DNA of 64,000 bases from AP-15 sp963700185 (GTDB taxonomy: Bacteria; Pseudomonadota; Alphaproteobacteria; ATCC43930; CGMCC-115725), in contig CAVOWP010000004.1 in the NCBI GenBank assembly GCA_963700185.1, positions 1 to 64,000 on the forward strand. The letters run 5' to 3'. Of this stretch, positions 27,487 through 35,976 are shown one piece after another; position 1 is the stretch's first letter, and each line of letters starts with the position of its first letter. A model generated the notes under the pieces. It made no database searches and was not told where the DNA came from. It worked only from the letters and a program-made list of their open reading frames with translations. A program made the translations under genes and the position numbers.

Positions 27487-27759
27487 ATGAAAACCGGACA
27501 CCCCGCCGATGCCCTTATCCCCCCCGGCCTGCTGGCCGAAATAGAGGCCGCCGCTGCTGAGGAGCGCCGTCCCGTGCGGGAGCTGGTCGGCGAGGCGGTC
27601 GAGCGGTATCTGTCGGAGCGGCGCTGGTTCCGCAGGGGCGAGGTGCACGCCAAAATCGCTCAGGGGCTGGAATCGCTGCGGCAGGGCAAGGGCCTTGATG
27701 GTGAGTTCGTCATGGCCGAGCTGATAGCGGAACTCGACGGGCCAAACCCCGCGCGCTAG
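27487..27759 (+). CDS. Antitoxin of a ParE pair (RHH-like)
   Basis: A 90-residue protein: ALIPPGLLAEIEAAAAEERRPVRELVGEAVERYLSERRW forms a ribbon-helix-helix-like DNA-binding part, followed by a tail (EVHAKIAQGLESLRQGKGLDGEFVMAELIAELD) that would wrap the toxin. It shares one base with the GTG start of the toxin gene. Confidence 0.82.
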   Translation: MKTGHPADALIPPGLLAEIEAAAAEERRPVRELVGEAVERYLSERRWFRRGEVHAKIAQGLESLRQGKGLDGEFVMAELIAELDGPNPAR

Positions 27760-28067
27760 TGCCGGACTACATCCTCTCTCCCGAGAGCAAAGACGACCTC
27801 CGCGAGATCCGGGACTATCTGGCCAGCCAAGCCGGACGGCGCCTCGCCCGGTACGTGTTGCAGGAAATCACCGCGGCCTTCCGCCTGCTGGCCTCGCACC
27901 CGGAGGCCGGCCATTTTCGCGGGGATCTGACCCCGCTGCCGGTTAAATTCTGGCCGGTATTCTCGTACCTGATTGTGTACGATCCCGCCGCGCGTCCGCT
28001 CGCCATCGTGCGGGTGCTGCACGGCCGGCAGGATGTCGCGGCGATCCTCAGCCGAGAGGCGGAATAG
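27759..28067 (+). CDS. ParE-type toxin
   Basis: A 102-residue ParE/RelE-family protein: YILSPESKDDLREIRDYLASQAGRRLARYVLQEITAAFRLLASHPEAGHFRGDLTPLPVKFWPVFSYLIVYDPAARPLAIVRVLHGRQDVAAIL. The G..R.DL......W....YLI.Y......I.RVLHG.QD core is the ParE signature. Second gene of a complete type II system, just left of the TIR module. Confidence 0.9.
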   Translation: MPDYILSPESKDDLREIRDYLASQAGRRLARYVLQEITAAFRLLASHPEAGHFRGDLTPLPVKFWPVFSYLIVYDPAARPLAIVRVLHGRQDVAAILSREAE

Positions 28068-28068
28068 C

Positions 28069-28190
28069 GTAGGGCGGGTGAAACCTGCCGCCTCTCGCGT
28101 CCTTTTCGGCGGGTTCCGCTGCGCTGCACCCGCCCTACGCATCTGCGCTACGCCGCCAGCCTTTGCCGCGCAGCGGCTTTTCGCACGATC
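28069..28190. repeat. Left direct repeat: palindrome plus copy of GMC gene tail
   Basis: Starts with GTAGGGCGGGTGAAACC, contains the matching arm CACCCGCCCTACG near 28126-28138, and continues into about 40 bases that encode, on the minus strand, KAAARQRLAA-stop. This resembles the last codons of the GMC gene (KGAARQRLAAA). The same order occurs at 31320-31416 on the other side of the TIR-CobT gene. The 28191-28312 gap that follows is AT-richer and probably holds the promoter of that gene. Confidence 0.6.
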
Positions 28191-29203
28191 GGTAGGGAGT
28201 AGTAAACTGTCACCGTAATATGGAAACTTCCATTGATGGGGCGGACGTTTGCCATTTATACCATCGCGACGCAGTATGATGCGTAATCGCCACTTGGCTA
28301 GTAGAGCTTTTGATGGCCGAAAGAGAGCCAGTAGCCTTCTTGAGTTATGTTCGATCCGATGACGCTCATGATTTTGGAAGGATCTCAGAGCTACGACGGA
28401 GCCTTGAGGGTGAGGTCAAAATACAGACCGGCCACGTTTTCCATATTTTCCAGGATCGGAACGATATTAGCTGGGGCGAACAATGGAAGGAAAGAATTGA
28501 AAGTGCTCTGCGCGGAGTGACGTTTCTTATCCCGATCGTGACGCCGAGCTATTTTCAAAGCCCTTCCTGCCGATCCGAATTCCATACTTTTCTAATTAGG
28601 GAAAGAGAGTTGGGTGAAGAGCGCCTGATATTACCTATTTATTATGTTTCGTGCGATGAGATGGACAGCGATCTCGAATTGGCCGACGAGATTGCCACTG
28701 TGTTGAAAGCACGAAATTGGGCAGATTGGCGGGGTTTTCGGTTCACGGAACTCACGTCTTCGCAATTACGCGAGCAAATCGCTTCGCTAGCAAAAGCCAT
28801 AAAATCTACCATAAAGGCACTCGAGGCCGTACTCGCAGCAGCGGAGAGCACTGTCAGCACGGTTGAAAGCGCCCCACAAATAGGAGCGCTGCCCCCAAGT
28901 CCCGCAGCGCCTCCTTATCGCCCCGAAGTGCCAGCAATTCGGATAAGCCCTGGTATGTTATTTAGCGAGCAAATCTATAATGAAGTTATCGAACATCCTT
29001 ACTACGCCTATACTACAGCATATGACGAAGTTGTAACACCATCCGAAATGCTTCAACCGACCGAAGCAATGGCCCTTCATTTAACGTTGCTTAAATATTT
29101 GCGAAGTGAGACGGCCCTGGTTAAGTCCGAAATTTCGATACGATCTACAACCATAGAAGAAGCAAGCAAAAATCAGGAACTTGCCATCATGTTTTTGATC
29201 GAT

Positions 29204-29212
29204 AATTCAGGT
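29204..29212. repeat. Target-site duplication, left copy
   Basis: AATTCAGGT directly before the IS left end. It encodes the Asn-Ser-Gly of the VWA motif. Confidence 0.9.
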
Positions 29213-30525
29213 CACTGCTGTCCGGTTAAATAAGGTGAGTGTGCCTTTAACGGCCTGTTTTCAAACGTAATTTCGACGATTTAGCGTGGTGTCGATTTGA
29301 ACTCGATCTGGCACTTTTCGGAGGGTTTCCGAGGAGGCGCCGGTGAACAGTGGCAAGACGCTTTTCGCCCAACTGATGGATTTTCTGCCGTGGAGCACGT
29401 TCACGCGGATTGTGGCGCGGTACGATGGCGATCAACGGGTGCGGACGCTGTCCTGCGCCGAGCACTATCGGGCTATGGCGTTCGCCCAGTTGACCTACCG
29501 GGAGAGCCTGCGCGACATCGAAACCTGCTTGTCGGTGCAGGCCTCGAAACTTTATTCCATGGGCTTCCGCAAACCGGTGCGGCGCTCGACGCTGGCCGAT
29601 GCCAATGAGGCGCGCGACTGGCGCATTTACGCGGAGCTGGCCCAGCGACTGATCGTCCAGGCGAGACGGTTGTACGCCAACGAGGATTTGGGTTTCGACC
29701 TCGCCAACACGGTCTATGCGCTCGATTCGACGACCATCGACCTTTGTCTGGCGGTCTTTCCGTGGGCGCATTTCCGCACGACCAAGGCGGCGGTCAAGAT
29801 GCACACGCTGTTGGACTTGCGCGGCAACATCCCGAGCTTCATCCACGTCTCGGACGGCAAACTGCACGACGTTCACGCGCTCGACCTGCTGCTTCCCGAG
29901 GCGGGCGCGATCTACGTCATGGATCGTGGCTATGTCGATTTCACCCGGCTCCACGTGCTGCATCTGGCCGGAGCCTTCTTCGTCACTCGCGCCAAATCGA
30001 ACATGGACGCCCATCGGATCTATTCGGCCCCAACAGACCGGACGACCGGTATCATCTGCGATCAGACCATTGCACTGGATGGTCACTACACTAGCCAGCA
30101 TTATCCCGAACACCTGCGGCGCATCCGCCTGAGGGACGCCCAAACGGGAAGAACGCTGGTGTTCCTCACCAACCAGTTCGGATTGCCAGCGGCGACCATC
30201 TGCGCGCTCTACAAAAGTCGCTGGCAAGTCGAACTGTTCTTCAAATGGATCAAGCAGCATCTACGGATCAAACGGTTCTTCGGGATATCCGAAAATGCCG
30301 TGAAGACCCAAATCTGGATCGCCGTCTCGGTCTACGTCCTCGTCGCCATCGTCAAGAAGCGCCTCAGTCTCGACGCTTCGCTCTACACATTGCTCCAGAT
30401 CCTCTCGGTCACACTCTTCGAGAAAATCCCCTTGGATCAAGCGCTTACCGGAGACGACACCAAAGACGATACTTCGCAAATAACTAACCAATTGAATTTA
30501 TTCGCTTATTAACCGGACAGCAGTG
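29213..30525 (+). mobile_element. IS4-family insertion sequence, 1313 bp
   Basis: Both ends are visible: CACTGCTGTCCGGTTAA at the left and its perfect inverted copy at the right (17 bp). The 9-bp repeat AATTCAGGT flanks them. It carries one transposase gene with a DUF4372-type N-terminus. Perfect ends, an intact transposase and an undamaged host frame on both sides suggest a recent insertion. Confidence 0.95.
29343..30512 (+). CDS. IS4-family transposase (DUF4372 plus DDE domain)
   Basis: A 389-residue transposase. The N-terminal 70 residues (GKTLFAQLMDFLPWSTFTRIVARY) are the DUF4372 DNA-binding part. The catalytic residues are Asp128 (YALDSTTIDL), Asp194 (YVMDRGYVDF) and Glu297 in YKSRWQVELFFKWIKQHL, the Y-R-E-K signature of IS4 elements. 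The GTG start follows GAGGAGG. The frame is complete, so the element may be active. Confidence 0.95.
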   Translation: MNSGKTLFAQLMDFLPWSTFTRIVARYDGDQRVRTLSCAEHYRAMAFAQLTYRESLRDIETCLSVQASKLYSMGFRKPVRRSTLADANEARDWRIYAELAQRLIVQARRLYANEDLGFDLANTVYALDSTTIDLCLAVFPWAHFRTTKAAVKMHTLLDLRGNIPSFIHVSDGKLHDVHALDLLLPEAGAIYVMDRGYVDFTRLHVLHLAGAFFVTRAKSNMDAHRIYSAPTDRTTGIICDQTIALDGHYTSQHYPEHLRRIRLRDAQTGRTLVFLTNQFGLPAATICALYKSRWQVELFFKWIKQHLRIKRFFGISENAVKTQIWIAVSVYVLVAIVKKRLSLDASLYTLLQILSVTLFEKIPLDQALTGDDTKDDTSQITNQLNLFAY

Positions 30526-30534
30526 AATTCAGGT
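30526..30534. repeat. Target-site duplication, right copy
   Basis: AATTCAGGT immediately after the IS right end, before the AGC codon of the MIDAS Ser301. Confidence 0.9.
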
Positions 30535-31319
30535 AGCATGAGAGGTACGAAAATTCTCGGAACAGCTTGCTGGATATCAATAATCTCCGGTATTCTCGCG
30601 CAATTCAATATTTCTACAGAGGTAGCCGGTTTTACAACCCGTGCGTGGAAAGGAGGAAACTCTCGCGAGCTTTGGATAAGGGACGGAAAGCGAGCCAGAC
30701 CGGGCCGCTTGAACGATGTGCGGTACATTATTTACAAGAGCTTCGAGCAAACACAACAGGAAGCCGACACAAATTTCGGTTTGATGCTCCGGGAGGGCCT
30801 GCTCAAAGAGAACATTGATGGCGAAGCACTTCTGTGGGGATATTCTCGGCTTGTTGCTCGCTCGGAAAAGCGGAAAATATTAATAATGATTTCAGACGGC
30901 GCTCCCGTTGACGACTCTACTTTGTCAGAAAATCCGGGAAATTTCTTAGAAGCGCATTGCCGGGCGACCATAAATCGGATTCGGTTGGAACAGACCATCG
31001 AACTTTATGGTGTAGGCATTGAGTTCGATGTTTCTCGATATTACGGAGCGGGGAGTCCTACCTTAAGTGCCCAAGCGGTCGGCCCCGATTTGCTTATAGT
31101 CACTGCTTTGGCTATCGAGCAGAATTGGAAAGACGCGGCATCGATTCAGAGAAAGAGCGCGCCGAGGCAGTCGGCAAAATCGCCGCGAACTCCAAGGCGA
31201 CGTAGATCGAAAACAACCTCTCCTGGATTATTGACACCTTCGTCGCGTGAAGAGCGCACCTGAACTGCGTCTGCTGCTCGCCAGCCTCGGTAACGCTCGC
31301 GGACGAAAATAAACAGCAA

Positions 31320-31416
31320 GGTAGGGCGGGTGAAACCCGCCACCTTTCGCGTCATTCCGCCTCTCCGCCCGCGTTTGCTATGCCGCCGCCAATCTTTGCC
31401 GCGCGGCGCCTTTTAC
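31320..31416. repeat. Right direct repeat: palindrome arm plus genuine GMC tail
   Basis: GTAGGGCGGGTGAAACCCGCC..CCTTTCGCGTC matches 28069 onward at about 30 of 33 positions, then, after a shorter spacer, the real 3' end of the GMC gene. Together with 28069-28190 it brackets the TIR-CobT gene in direct orientation. Confidence 0.6.
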
Positions 31417-32994
31417 CATCGCCGCGCCCTTCTCGGCGATCATGATCGTCGGCGCGTTGGTGTTGGTTGAGGTGACGGCCGGCATTACCGAGGCGTCGAT
31501 GACCCTGAGCCCCTCGATGCCGTGCACGCGCAATTCGCTGTCGACGACGCTCGTCGGGTGCGAACCCATCATGCAGGTGCAGCTGGCGTGATAGCAGGTG
31601 CCGCCGTTGCGCCGCGCGTAATCGAGCAATTCGTCGTCGGTCTGGATTTTTAGGCCGGGCAGGCTCTCTTCGCGGACGAACCGCTGCAACGCGGGGGCGG
31701 CGAACATTCGCCGCGCCAAGCGCAAGCCGCCGATGATGGCGCGCCGGTCGGGTTCCTCCGACAAATAGCGCGGGTTTATTGCTGGCGCGTCACCGGGCCG
31801 GTTCGACTTCGCTTCGACATAGCCGCGCGACAAGGGCCGCATTTGCCAGGCGCCGGCGCTGAGGCCGGGGGTTTCCTCGAGTTCGCCGATCTGGCCGTTC
31901 TTGAAGCTGCCCGGCGCGAAGGTGCATTGCACATCGGGGGTCGCCGACTCCTCTAATACTTTGACCGAGGCGGCGACGATCGAGGGGCTGTAGGTCAGCA
32001 TGCCTTTGCCGGTGAAGAGCCAGCGCATGACCTCGCCGGCCAATGGCAGGCCGCGCGAGCGTTCGTTGGCGGTCTGGGCGCCGACGACCGGGTAGGATAC
32101 GCGCGCGACATAGTGGTCCTGCATGTTCTTGCCAACGCCGCGCAATTCATGCGCGACCGGTACGCCGATCTTCGCGAGATGCTCGGGATCGCCGACCCCC
32201 GACAATTGCAGGATGTGCGGCGAGCCGATTGCGCCCGCCGACAGGATCACCTCGCGCGCCGCATCGGCGCGCTCGACCACCCCGCCCCGCGAGAATTCGA
32301 TGCCGGTCGCGCGCTTGCCGTCGAACAGGACGCGGTGCACCAGCGCCTTGGTGACGAGCTGGAGGTTCGGGCGCTTCAATGCCGGGTGCAGATAGGTGCG
32401 CGCGGTCGAGGCGCGGCGGCGGCCGCCGCGGGTCTGCTGGCACCAGCCGATGCAGTCCTTGTGGCCGGGCGGCAGGTCGTTGAGGTCGTCGCGGTATTCG
32501 AGCCCGATCTCCTTGCCGGCCTCGAGCACTGTCGCGCAGATCGCCGGCCGGTCGGTCTTCGAGGTGAAGAGCGGCCCCTCCTTGCCGCGCGCCTCGCTGC
32601 CGTCGCCCTCCCAGCGTTCGGCTTTGCGGAAATAGGGCAGGCAATCATCCCACGACCAGCCGCGGTTGCCGAGCTGCGCCCAGTGGTCGTAATCCTCGGG
32701 CTGACCGCGGATGTAGATGAGCCCGTTGATCGAGGACGAGCCCCCGATCACCCGGCCGCGGGTGTAGACGATCGCGCGGCCGTTGGTGCCGGGGTCCGGT
32801 TCGGCCCGGAATTTCCACGTCAGGGTATCGTGGTCGAGCATCTTGAAGAACCCGGCAGGGATGTGGATCAGCGGGTTCCAGTCGCGCCCGCCCGCCTCGA
32901 TCAGCAAGACTTTCGTAAGGGGATCCTCGGTCAGCCGGTTGGCCAGCACGCAGCCCGCCGAGCCCGCCCCGATGATGATGTAATCCGCCTGCAT
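31378..32994 (-). CDS. GMC family oxidoreductase (choline dehydrogenase-like)
   Basis: A 538-residue FAD-dependent alcohol oxidoreductase. FAD site: DYIIIGAGSAGCVLANRL; GMC signatures: YTRGRVIGGSSSINGLIYIRGQPEDYDHW and SAGAIGSPHILQLSGVG. Catalytic His469 in CYHASCTCMMG and the second pair residue in MPAVTSTNTNAPTIMIAEKGA. Substrate is probably a primary alcohol, polyol or sugar derivative. No ribosome site stands out at the ATG. Fragments of a relative lie at 26795 and 28150. Confidence 0.93.
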   Translation of the reverse strand: MQADYIIIGAGSAGCVLANRLTEDPLTKVLLIEAGGRDWNPLIHIPAGFFKMLDHDTLTWKFRAEPDPGTNGRAIVYTRGRVIGGSSSINGLIYIRGQPEDYDHWAQLGNRGWSWDDCLPYFRKAERWEGDGSEARGKEGPLFTSKTDRPAICATVLEAGKEIGLEYRDDLNDLPPGHKDCIGWCQQTRGGRRRASTARTYLHPALKRPNLQLVTKALVHRVLFDGKRATGIEFSRGGVVERADAAREVILSAGAIGSPHILQLSGVGDPEHLAKIGVPVAHELRGVGKNMQDHYVARVSYPVVGAQTANERSRGLPLAGEVMRWLFTGKGMLTYSPSIVAASVKVLEESATPDVQCTFAPGSFKNGQIGELEETPGLSAGAWQMRPLSRGYVEAKSNRPGDAPAINPRYLSEEPDRRAIIGGLRLARRMFAAPALQRFVREESLPGLKIQTDDELLDYARRNGGTCYHASCTCMMGSHPTSVVDSELRVHGIEGLRVIDASVMPAVTSTNTNAPTIMIAEKGAAMVKGAARQRLAAA

Positions 32995-33071
32995 ATTCCG
33001 CGCTCCCTCCGGCTGCTTATTCGCGTACAGTTTAGTTACGAGAATGCCAGGGGAGCAACGGGCGCCGTTGC

Positions 33072-33506
33072 TCAGGCGCGCATGCGCGAGATATCGCGAA
33101 GAACGCTCGCTTCCAGCTCTTTCTCGTCGAGGCGGTGCTTCACCAGGTCACCGATACTGACGATGCCCTTCAGCTCGTTCCCCTCGACAACCGGGAAGTG
33201 ACGGATGCGCGCTGTCGTCATCGTCGCAAGCACGGCATCGATGCGATCGGACGGGCGACAGGTGAGGACGGGCATCGACATCAGTTGTTCGACCTGAAAG
33301 CCGAGCACGGCGGCACCGTCATGGGATATCGCCTTGATGAAGTCGCGCTCCGAGAAGATGCCGACCGGTTTCATCCACCGGTCCTCCACGACCAAGGCGC
33401 CGATGCGATGCTCAGCCAGCTTGCGGACCGCAAGTTCGACGCTGTCCGCGGGGTGTACCCTCTCGACGTGATGGCCCTTGGTCCGTAACACATCGGAAAT
33501 AAACAT
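33072..33506 (-). CDS. CBS-domain pair protein
   Basis: A 144-residue protein made of two CBS motifs (residues about 7-65 and 75-135): ADSVELAVRKLAEHRIGALVVEDRWMKPVGIFSERDFIKAI and RIDAVLATMTTARIRHFPVVEGNELKGIVSIGDLVKHRL. It probably binds an adenine nucleotide and acts as an energy or redox sensor. GGAGG precedes the ATG. Confidence 0.92.
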   Translation of the reverse strand: MFISDVLRTKGHHVERVHPADSVELAVRKLAEHRIGALVVEDRWMKPVGIFSERDFIKAISHDGAAVLGFQVEQLMSMPVLTCRPSDRIDAVLATMTTARIRHFPVVEGNELKGIVSIGDLVKHRLDEKELEASVLRDISRMRA

Positions 33507-33604
33507 GGCTGCCTCCTACTACTCTGAGCGCGACCCGCTCGCGGGCGGTTTCTCGACTGTCTAGATGGTGATTCGCCGATGCATTAGCCAAGGGATGCAG
33601 TACT

Positions 33605-33637
33605 GTAGGGCGGAAGAGCGTACGCTTATCCGCCCTA
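33605..33637. repeat. Hairpin repeat TAGGGCGGA...TCCGCCCTA
   Basis: A 9-base perfect stem (TAGGGCGGA/TCCGCCCTA) enclosing AGAGCGTACGCTTA, itself partly palindromic. A diverged relative starts at 24916. It lies just upstream of the hydrolase ribosome site. Confidence 0.65.
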
Positions 33638-33654
33638 GTAAAGGAGGAACTGCC

Positions 33655-34437
33655 ATGCCGTTCTATGAAAAAGGTGATGTCCGCATTCATTACGAAGAGG
33701 TGGGCTCCGGCTTCCCGCTTATGGTCATCCCCGGCGGCGGGCTGAACTCGACCGTTGCGGGCCTCGCGAACCACCCCTTCAACCCGATGGAGGAGTTCAA
33801 GGGCGAGTACCGCGTCATCGCGGCGGATTTGCGCAACGCCAATGGCGGCCAGTCTACGGGGCCGCTCGAGATCGACCGGCCGTGGGACGCCTACACCGAC
33901 GACCATATCGGCCTGATGGACCACCTCGGCATCCGCGAGTTCATGGTGCTGGGCTTCTGCATCGGCGGCCCGTTCATCTGGAACCTGCTGAAGCGAGCGC
34001 CCGAGCGCGTCGCCGCCGCCGTATTGGCGCAGCCTTCCGGCTTCCGCCCGACGATGCCCGACCTCTTTTATCAGAACAACATCAAGGGCTGGGCGCCGGC
34101 GCTCATTGAACGTCGCTCCGACATCGCGATGGACACGGCCGGCGCCTTCCTCGACAAGATGTACCGCAGCAACGCCGACTTCGTGTTCACCGTGGCGCGC
34201 GATTTCGTGCGCAACTGCCGGGCGCCGATCCTCATACTGCCCGACGACGTGCCCGCGCACCCCTACGCGGTGGCGTTGGAGAGCGCGCATCTCGCGCCCA
34301 ATGCGCAGGTCAGCATCTATCCGTGGAAGGCGAACCCGGAACAGATCCAGCTCGCGCTGCGCCACGTGCGCGCGTTCCTCAAGGCGCATCGGCCGGCGAC
34401 TGCGGCGCATCAACCTCTGGCAGCCGCCGCCCAATAA
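33655..34437 (+). CDS. Alpha/beta hydrolase with Cys nucleophile
   Basis: A 260-residue hydrolase: GDVRIHYEEVGSGFPLMVIPGGGLNSTV (oxyanion loop), DLRNANGGQSTGP, DHIGLMDHLGIREFMVLGFCIGGPFIWNLLKRAPERV. The elbow is G-F-Cys102-I-G. Late acid and His fit LILPDDVPAHPYAVALESAHLAPNAQVSIYPW. Close paralogue of the frameshifted gene at 24144, and more distant from 62365. AGGAGG precedes the ATG. Substrate unknown. Confidence 0.88.
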   Translation: MPFYEKGDVRIHYEEVGSGFPLMVIPGGGLNSTVAGLANHPFNPMEEFKGEYRVIAADLRNANGGQSTGPLEIDRPWDAYTDDHIGLMDHLGIREFMVLGFCIGGPFIWNLLKRAPERVAAAVLAQPSGFRPTMPDLFYQNNIKGWAPALIERRSDIAMDTAGAFLDKMYRSNADFVFTVARDFVRNCRAPILILPDDVPAHPYAVALESAHLAPNAQVSIYPWKANPEQIQLALRHVRAFLKAHRPATAAHQPLAAAAQ

Positions 34438-34550
34438 CTGCCGTGCCATGGCCCCTGGGCTTGGCCCGGGGCCTCACGGCCACGCGCGGAACATGATTTG
34501 GTTGTGAGGCGTTTACCCAAGGCGTTTCGGCATGTTTGGCGGAGGGAGCG

Positions 34551-34886
34551 ATGCGAACATCGTTGAAGGTTCTGACGGTCACCTCGGCTGTCCTGGCGGC
34601 GGGCACGTCGACAGCGGCAATGGCGACGTCTCATTGTGCGGCGGGCTACAAATATTATAACCACGCCTGCCATCCGGTGCGGTCGTCGGGGCACGGAAAC
34701 TCAGCATCCGCACCGGCGCGATCACCGGGCTATGGAAACCCGGTAACCGGCGCGGTCTCTGGGATGGAGGCCGGGGGCGCGAGGGGGGCTGCAAGCGCCG
34801 GTCCTGTGGGTGCCGTCGTTGGCGGAGCGCTCGGCACCGCGGGCGGTGCCGCCAGCGGTACCACCAATATGCTTTTGGGCCACTAG
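34551..34886 (+). CDS. Small secreted Gly/Ala-rich protein
   Basis: A 111-residue protein with a signal peptide (MRTSLKVLTVTSAVLAAGTSTAAMA), a mature start HCAAGYKYYNHACHPV with two Cys, and a Gly-rich tail PGYGNPVTGAVSGMEAGGARGAASAGPVGAVVGGALGTAGGAASGTTN. The tail resembles glycine-zipper segments. A paralogue lies at 35977. GGAGGGAG precedes the ATG. Function unknown. Confidence 0.75.
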   Translation: MRTSLKVLTVTSAVLAAGTSTAAMATSHCAAGYKYYNHACHPVRSSGHGNSASAPARSPGYGNPVTGAVSGMEAGGARGAASAGPVGAVVGGALGTAGGAASGTTNMLLGH

Positions 34887-34969
34887 GCCACTGACGTTTG
34901 AGGCCCTGTAGGGCAGATGACCCTGGTGAGAGCCGAGGTCATCCGCCGGTGGTCGACGCAGACTGCTTT

Positions 34970-35844
34970 TCAGCCGACCCGCACGAATTTGTCGACGCTA
35001 CGGTTCTGCGTCAGACCGGCGTAGATGTCGCCCTTCGAGTCGACGCCGACGCCGTGGACGTGGCGGCTCTCCATGCGGGCGAGCACATTTCCTTGCCCAT
35101 CGCGGACGCAGACATAGGCGGGGTTGCCGTCGTCTTCCTGCTCGGCGATGTAGAAATTGCCGTCCTTGCCGCGGGTGATGTCGTTGGGGCCGCCCATGCC
35201 GGTCCACTGGCCGAGGAACTCGCCGTCGGGCGTGAAGATCTGGATGCGCTTGTTCGAGCGGTCGGCGACGTAGAGCTTGCCGTCGTCGTCGAAGGCGATG
35301 CTGTGCGGCAGGTGGAACTGGCCCTGCGCCTTGGCCCGGCTCCCCCCAGGATTTGACGAGCCTTCCGTCGCGCGTGAAGCGGTGCACGCGGGCGTTGCGG
35401 TAGCCGTCGGTCACGTAGAGGTCGCCGTTGGGGTGGGCGATCATCTCGGTCGGGTGGTTGAACGGCCCCGCCGCGCGCTCCGCCAGCCAGTTGGTGACAT
35501 TGCCGGTATCCGAATGCTGGCCGCGCGTGCCGAGCTCCAACGAGGAGCTTGCCGTCGAGTGTGAACGACTTCGCGACCGAGTCGGAGCGGTCGGTCGTGT
35601 AGACGGTGTCGCCGACGATTTTCAGGCCGTGCGGGTCGGTGACCTCGCCGCTGCCCCAGGCGCCGAGGTACTTGCCGTCGCGGTCGAAGACCACGACCGG
35701 CGGATCCTTGCGCTGGAACACGTAGATGCGGTCCTGCGCATCGGCCGCCACCCGGCTGACCAGCCCGAAGGTTTGCCCCGCGGGCAATTTGCAGAAATCG
35801 CGGATCAGCTCGTAACTGTATTCGCCTGCACCAGTCTGTGCCAT
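34970..35844 (-). pseudogene. NHL-repeat beta-propeller protein, two frameshifts
   Basis: A protein of about 290 residues of the six-bladed propeller type related to peptidyl-alpha-hydroxyglycine lyase-like proteins. NHL blades are visible: VAADAQDRIYVFQRKDPPVVVFDRDGKYLGAWG, GNGDLYVTDGYRNARVHRFTRDGRLVKSWGEPG-type segments, FDDDGKLYVADRSNKRIQIFTPDGEFLGQW and GVGVDSKGDIYAG. No signal peptide. Single extra bases near 35541-35543 and in 35325-35347 split the frame. GGGAGG precedes the ATG at 35844. Confidence 0.83.
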
Positions 35845-35976
35845 GCCTTTTCCTCCCGAAAACGAGGACGTAAGAAACGGGGCTCCGCCCCGCGCGGAAC
35901 GCGATTCCATTCTACACCGTTAGCACTCCGGTGGCGGCGCTCTGCCGCTGTTTGTGCATACTTCGCGGAGGTAGCG

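Larger units (their letters stand above)
28313..31263 (+). pseudogene. TIR domain-CobT-type VWA fusion gene, split by an IS element
   Basis: Residues 1-300 lie at 28313-29212, and the rest resumes at 30535, in the same frame after removal of the IS and one target repeat (542 residues in total). TIR domain at about 5-160: VAFLSYVRSDD, LIPIVTPSYFQSPSCRSEF with putative catalytic Glu89. A linker with coiled-coil and Pro-rich parts follows (160-210). The C-terminal half matches the C-terminal domain of cobaltochelatase CobT: YYAYTTAYDEVVTPSEM, MFLIDNSG-SMRG (MIDAS Asp297, Ser299, Ser301), GFTTRAWKGG (Thr334), GRLNDVRYIIYKS, MLREGLLKENIDGEAL, ISDGAPVDDSTL (Asp421). TIR domains often cleave NAD in immunity, so an anti-phage role is plausible but not shown. 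Base composition is AT-richer than the neighbours. The start has only a weak ribosome site. Confidence 0.88.

Noticed and set aside
29247..30260. A 337-codon minus-strand frame inside the IS
   Set aside because: Antisense to the transposase, with no family features.
28313..31263. A genuine cobalamin-pathway cobT gene
   Set aside because: The CobT N-terminal region is replaced by a TIR domain, and no cobS or cobN gene is nearby.
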